A stretch of 13,181 nucleotides of DNA. Origin: DATLFP01 sp035540955 (lineage in GTDB: Bacteria > Actinomycetota > Acidimicrobiia > Acidimicrobiales > CADCSY01). A program made the position numbers and the translations under genes. The stretch is from assembly GCA_035540955.1 (NCBI GenBank), contig DATLFP010000124.1, positions 1-13,181 on the forward strand, written 5' to 3'. The notes below the pieces were generated by a model. That model saw only the letters and a list, made by a program, of their open reading frames with translations. It ran no database searches and was not told the DNA's origin. Shown one piece after another: positions 12,673 through 13,181 of the stretch; the first letter of the stretch is position 1, and the number at the start of each line of letters is the position of its first letter.

Positions 12673-13181
12673 ACGACCCCGCCGGCGCCGGGCGCCACGC
12701 GGACCGACACGACGTCGCGGCCCACCGAGACGAGCGACCCGCCGACGACCTCGCCGCTGATCAGGCTGAGCGCCGCCTCGGGCTCCTCGGCGGCCATCCG
12801 CCCGAGCACCTCACCGAAGGTGAGGTCGAGCGCCGCCGGACGGTCACCGGACGCGATGGCGGCCGCAGCTGCGGGGTGAGGGCGCACGGAGACGGTGCCG
12901 GCGAGGTGCACGACCACGTGCTCGCCGCGGTCGATCAGGACCGCGACATCCGGGCCGAGACCGGCGATCTGCCCGTCGTGGCGGCGCCCGCCCTGCAGTG
13001 TGACGCGCACGCCCACACCCGACTCGGCGAGGTCGAGGAGCGCGCCGACGAAGGTGGCGCCCTCGGCGGCCTGCCGCTGCAGCCAGCGCTCGCGGGCGCG
13101 CGCCTGCGCCAGGCTCTCGTTCCGGGCGTCGTCGAGCAGGCGGGCGACGCCCTGGTCCCACCCCCGCCCCTCCGACCCGCC
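12624..13181 (-). CDS. Hypothetical protein with two Sm-like beta-barrel halves, 5' end off the window
   Basis: The frame is open from the right edge (185 codons visible), so this is the C-terminal part of a larger gene whose start is outside. A GTG at 13016 is internal, not the likely start: the upstream codons give a good helix (VARLLDDARNESLAQARARERWLQRQAAEGATF) that continues into the core. Two segments look related: VRVTLQGGRRHDGQIAGLGPDVAVLI with HVVVHLAGTVSVRP, and LSLISGEVVGGSLVSVGRDVVSVRV with GGVVYCPLRSVASVRL. Both have the strand pattern 'x.G....G.I..vg.DvV.v ... vpl..V..vr' seen in Sm/Hfq-like or related small barrels. I do not recognise the family and RNA binding is only a guess. 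Its 3' end overlaps the BldC-like gene by 49 nt. Confidence 0.72.
   Translation of the reverse strand, partial: GGSEGRGWDQGVARLLDDARNESLAQARARERWLQRQAAEGATFVGALLDLAESGVGVRVTLQGGRRHDGQIAGLGPDVAVLIDRGEHVVVHLAGTVSVRPHPAAAAAIASGDRPAALDLTFGEVLGRMAAEEPEAALSLISGEVVGGSLVSVGRDVVSVRVAPGAGGVVYCPLRSVASVRLRSG

Noticed and set aside
12844..13161. An alternative minus-strand frame at the right edge
   Set aside because: It is Arg-rich without structure; the overlapping frame ending at 12624 stays open to the edge and shows regular strand and helix patterns.

Overview
The window is very GC-rich, with dense short-gap genes, frequent GTG starts and several apparently leaderless promoters. This points to a high-GC Actinomycetota chromosome. 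The secreted protein with GYWLV.SDGGVF.FGDA propeller repeats, the Tad-pilus genes next to a BldC-like regulator and the RecB-like nuclease/helicase fusion make class Acidimicrobiia my best guess, but this is inference from gene content. I see no transposase, integrase, tRNA, rRNA or CRISPR array.

Layout. (1) 1-1365, minus strand: a PadR regulator, an ABC ATPase and the start of an FtsX/MacB-type permease, coupled by 4-nt GTGA overlaps, with a near-perfect palindrome at the promoter. (2) 1505-2125, plus strand: a class I SAM methyltransferase with a strong RBS and a hairpin just upstream. (3) 2157-2870, minus strand: an ArsR regulator and a VOC/glyoxalase-fold protein, with an inverted repeat lying exactly between the -35 and -10 boxes. 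(4) 2921-6345, minus strand: a sigma-70-like protein, a TPR protein and a secreted propeller/M15 peptidase, possibly one envelope-related operon. (5) 6346-6622: a 277-nt divergent intergenic region with three copies of a 15-nt palindrome and a separate 20-bp inverted repeat. (6) 6623-9958, plus strand: a 1111-residue protein joining an Fe-S RecB-like nuclease domain, an RNase H-like domain and a superfamily 1 helicase. (7) 9963-12291, minus strand: CpaB/RcpC-like and CpaE/TadZ-like Tad pilus proteins followed by a small NTF2/SnoaL-like protein. (8) 12418-12672, plus strand: a BldC/excisionase-type HTH protein. It overlaps tail-to-tail a minus-strand gene of unknown function that runs off the right edge.

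How they work together. The PadR/ABC and ArsR/VOC sets look like small self-regulated modules in which the regulator is the first gene. The CpaB and CpaE genes belong to Tad/Flp pilus assembly, but the motor, platform and pilin genes are not in the window. The least explained part is 4.6-10 kb: a sigma-like gene and a nuclease-helicase gene diverge from a repeat-rich intergenic region. No stretch over 300 nt lacks a gene.
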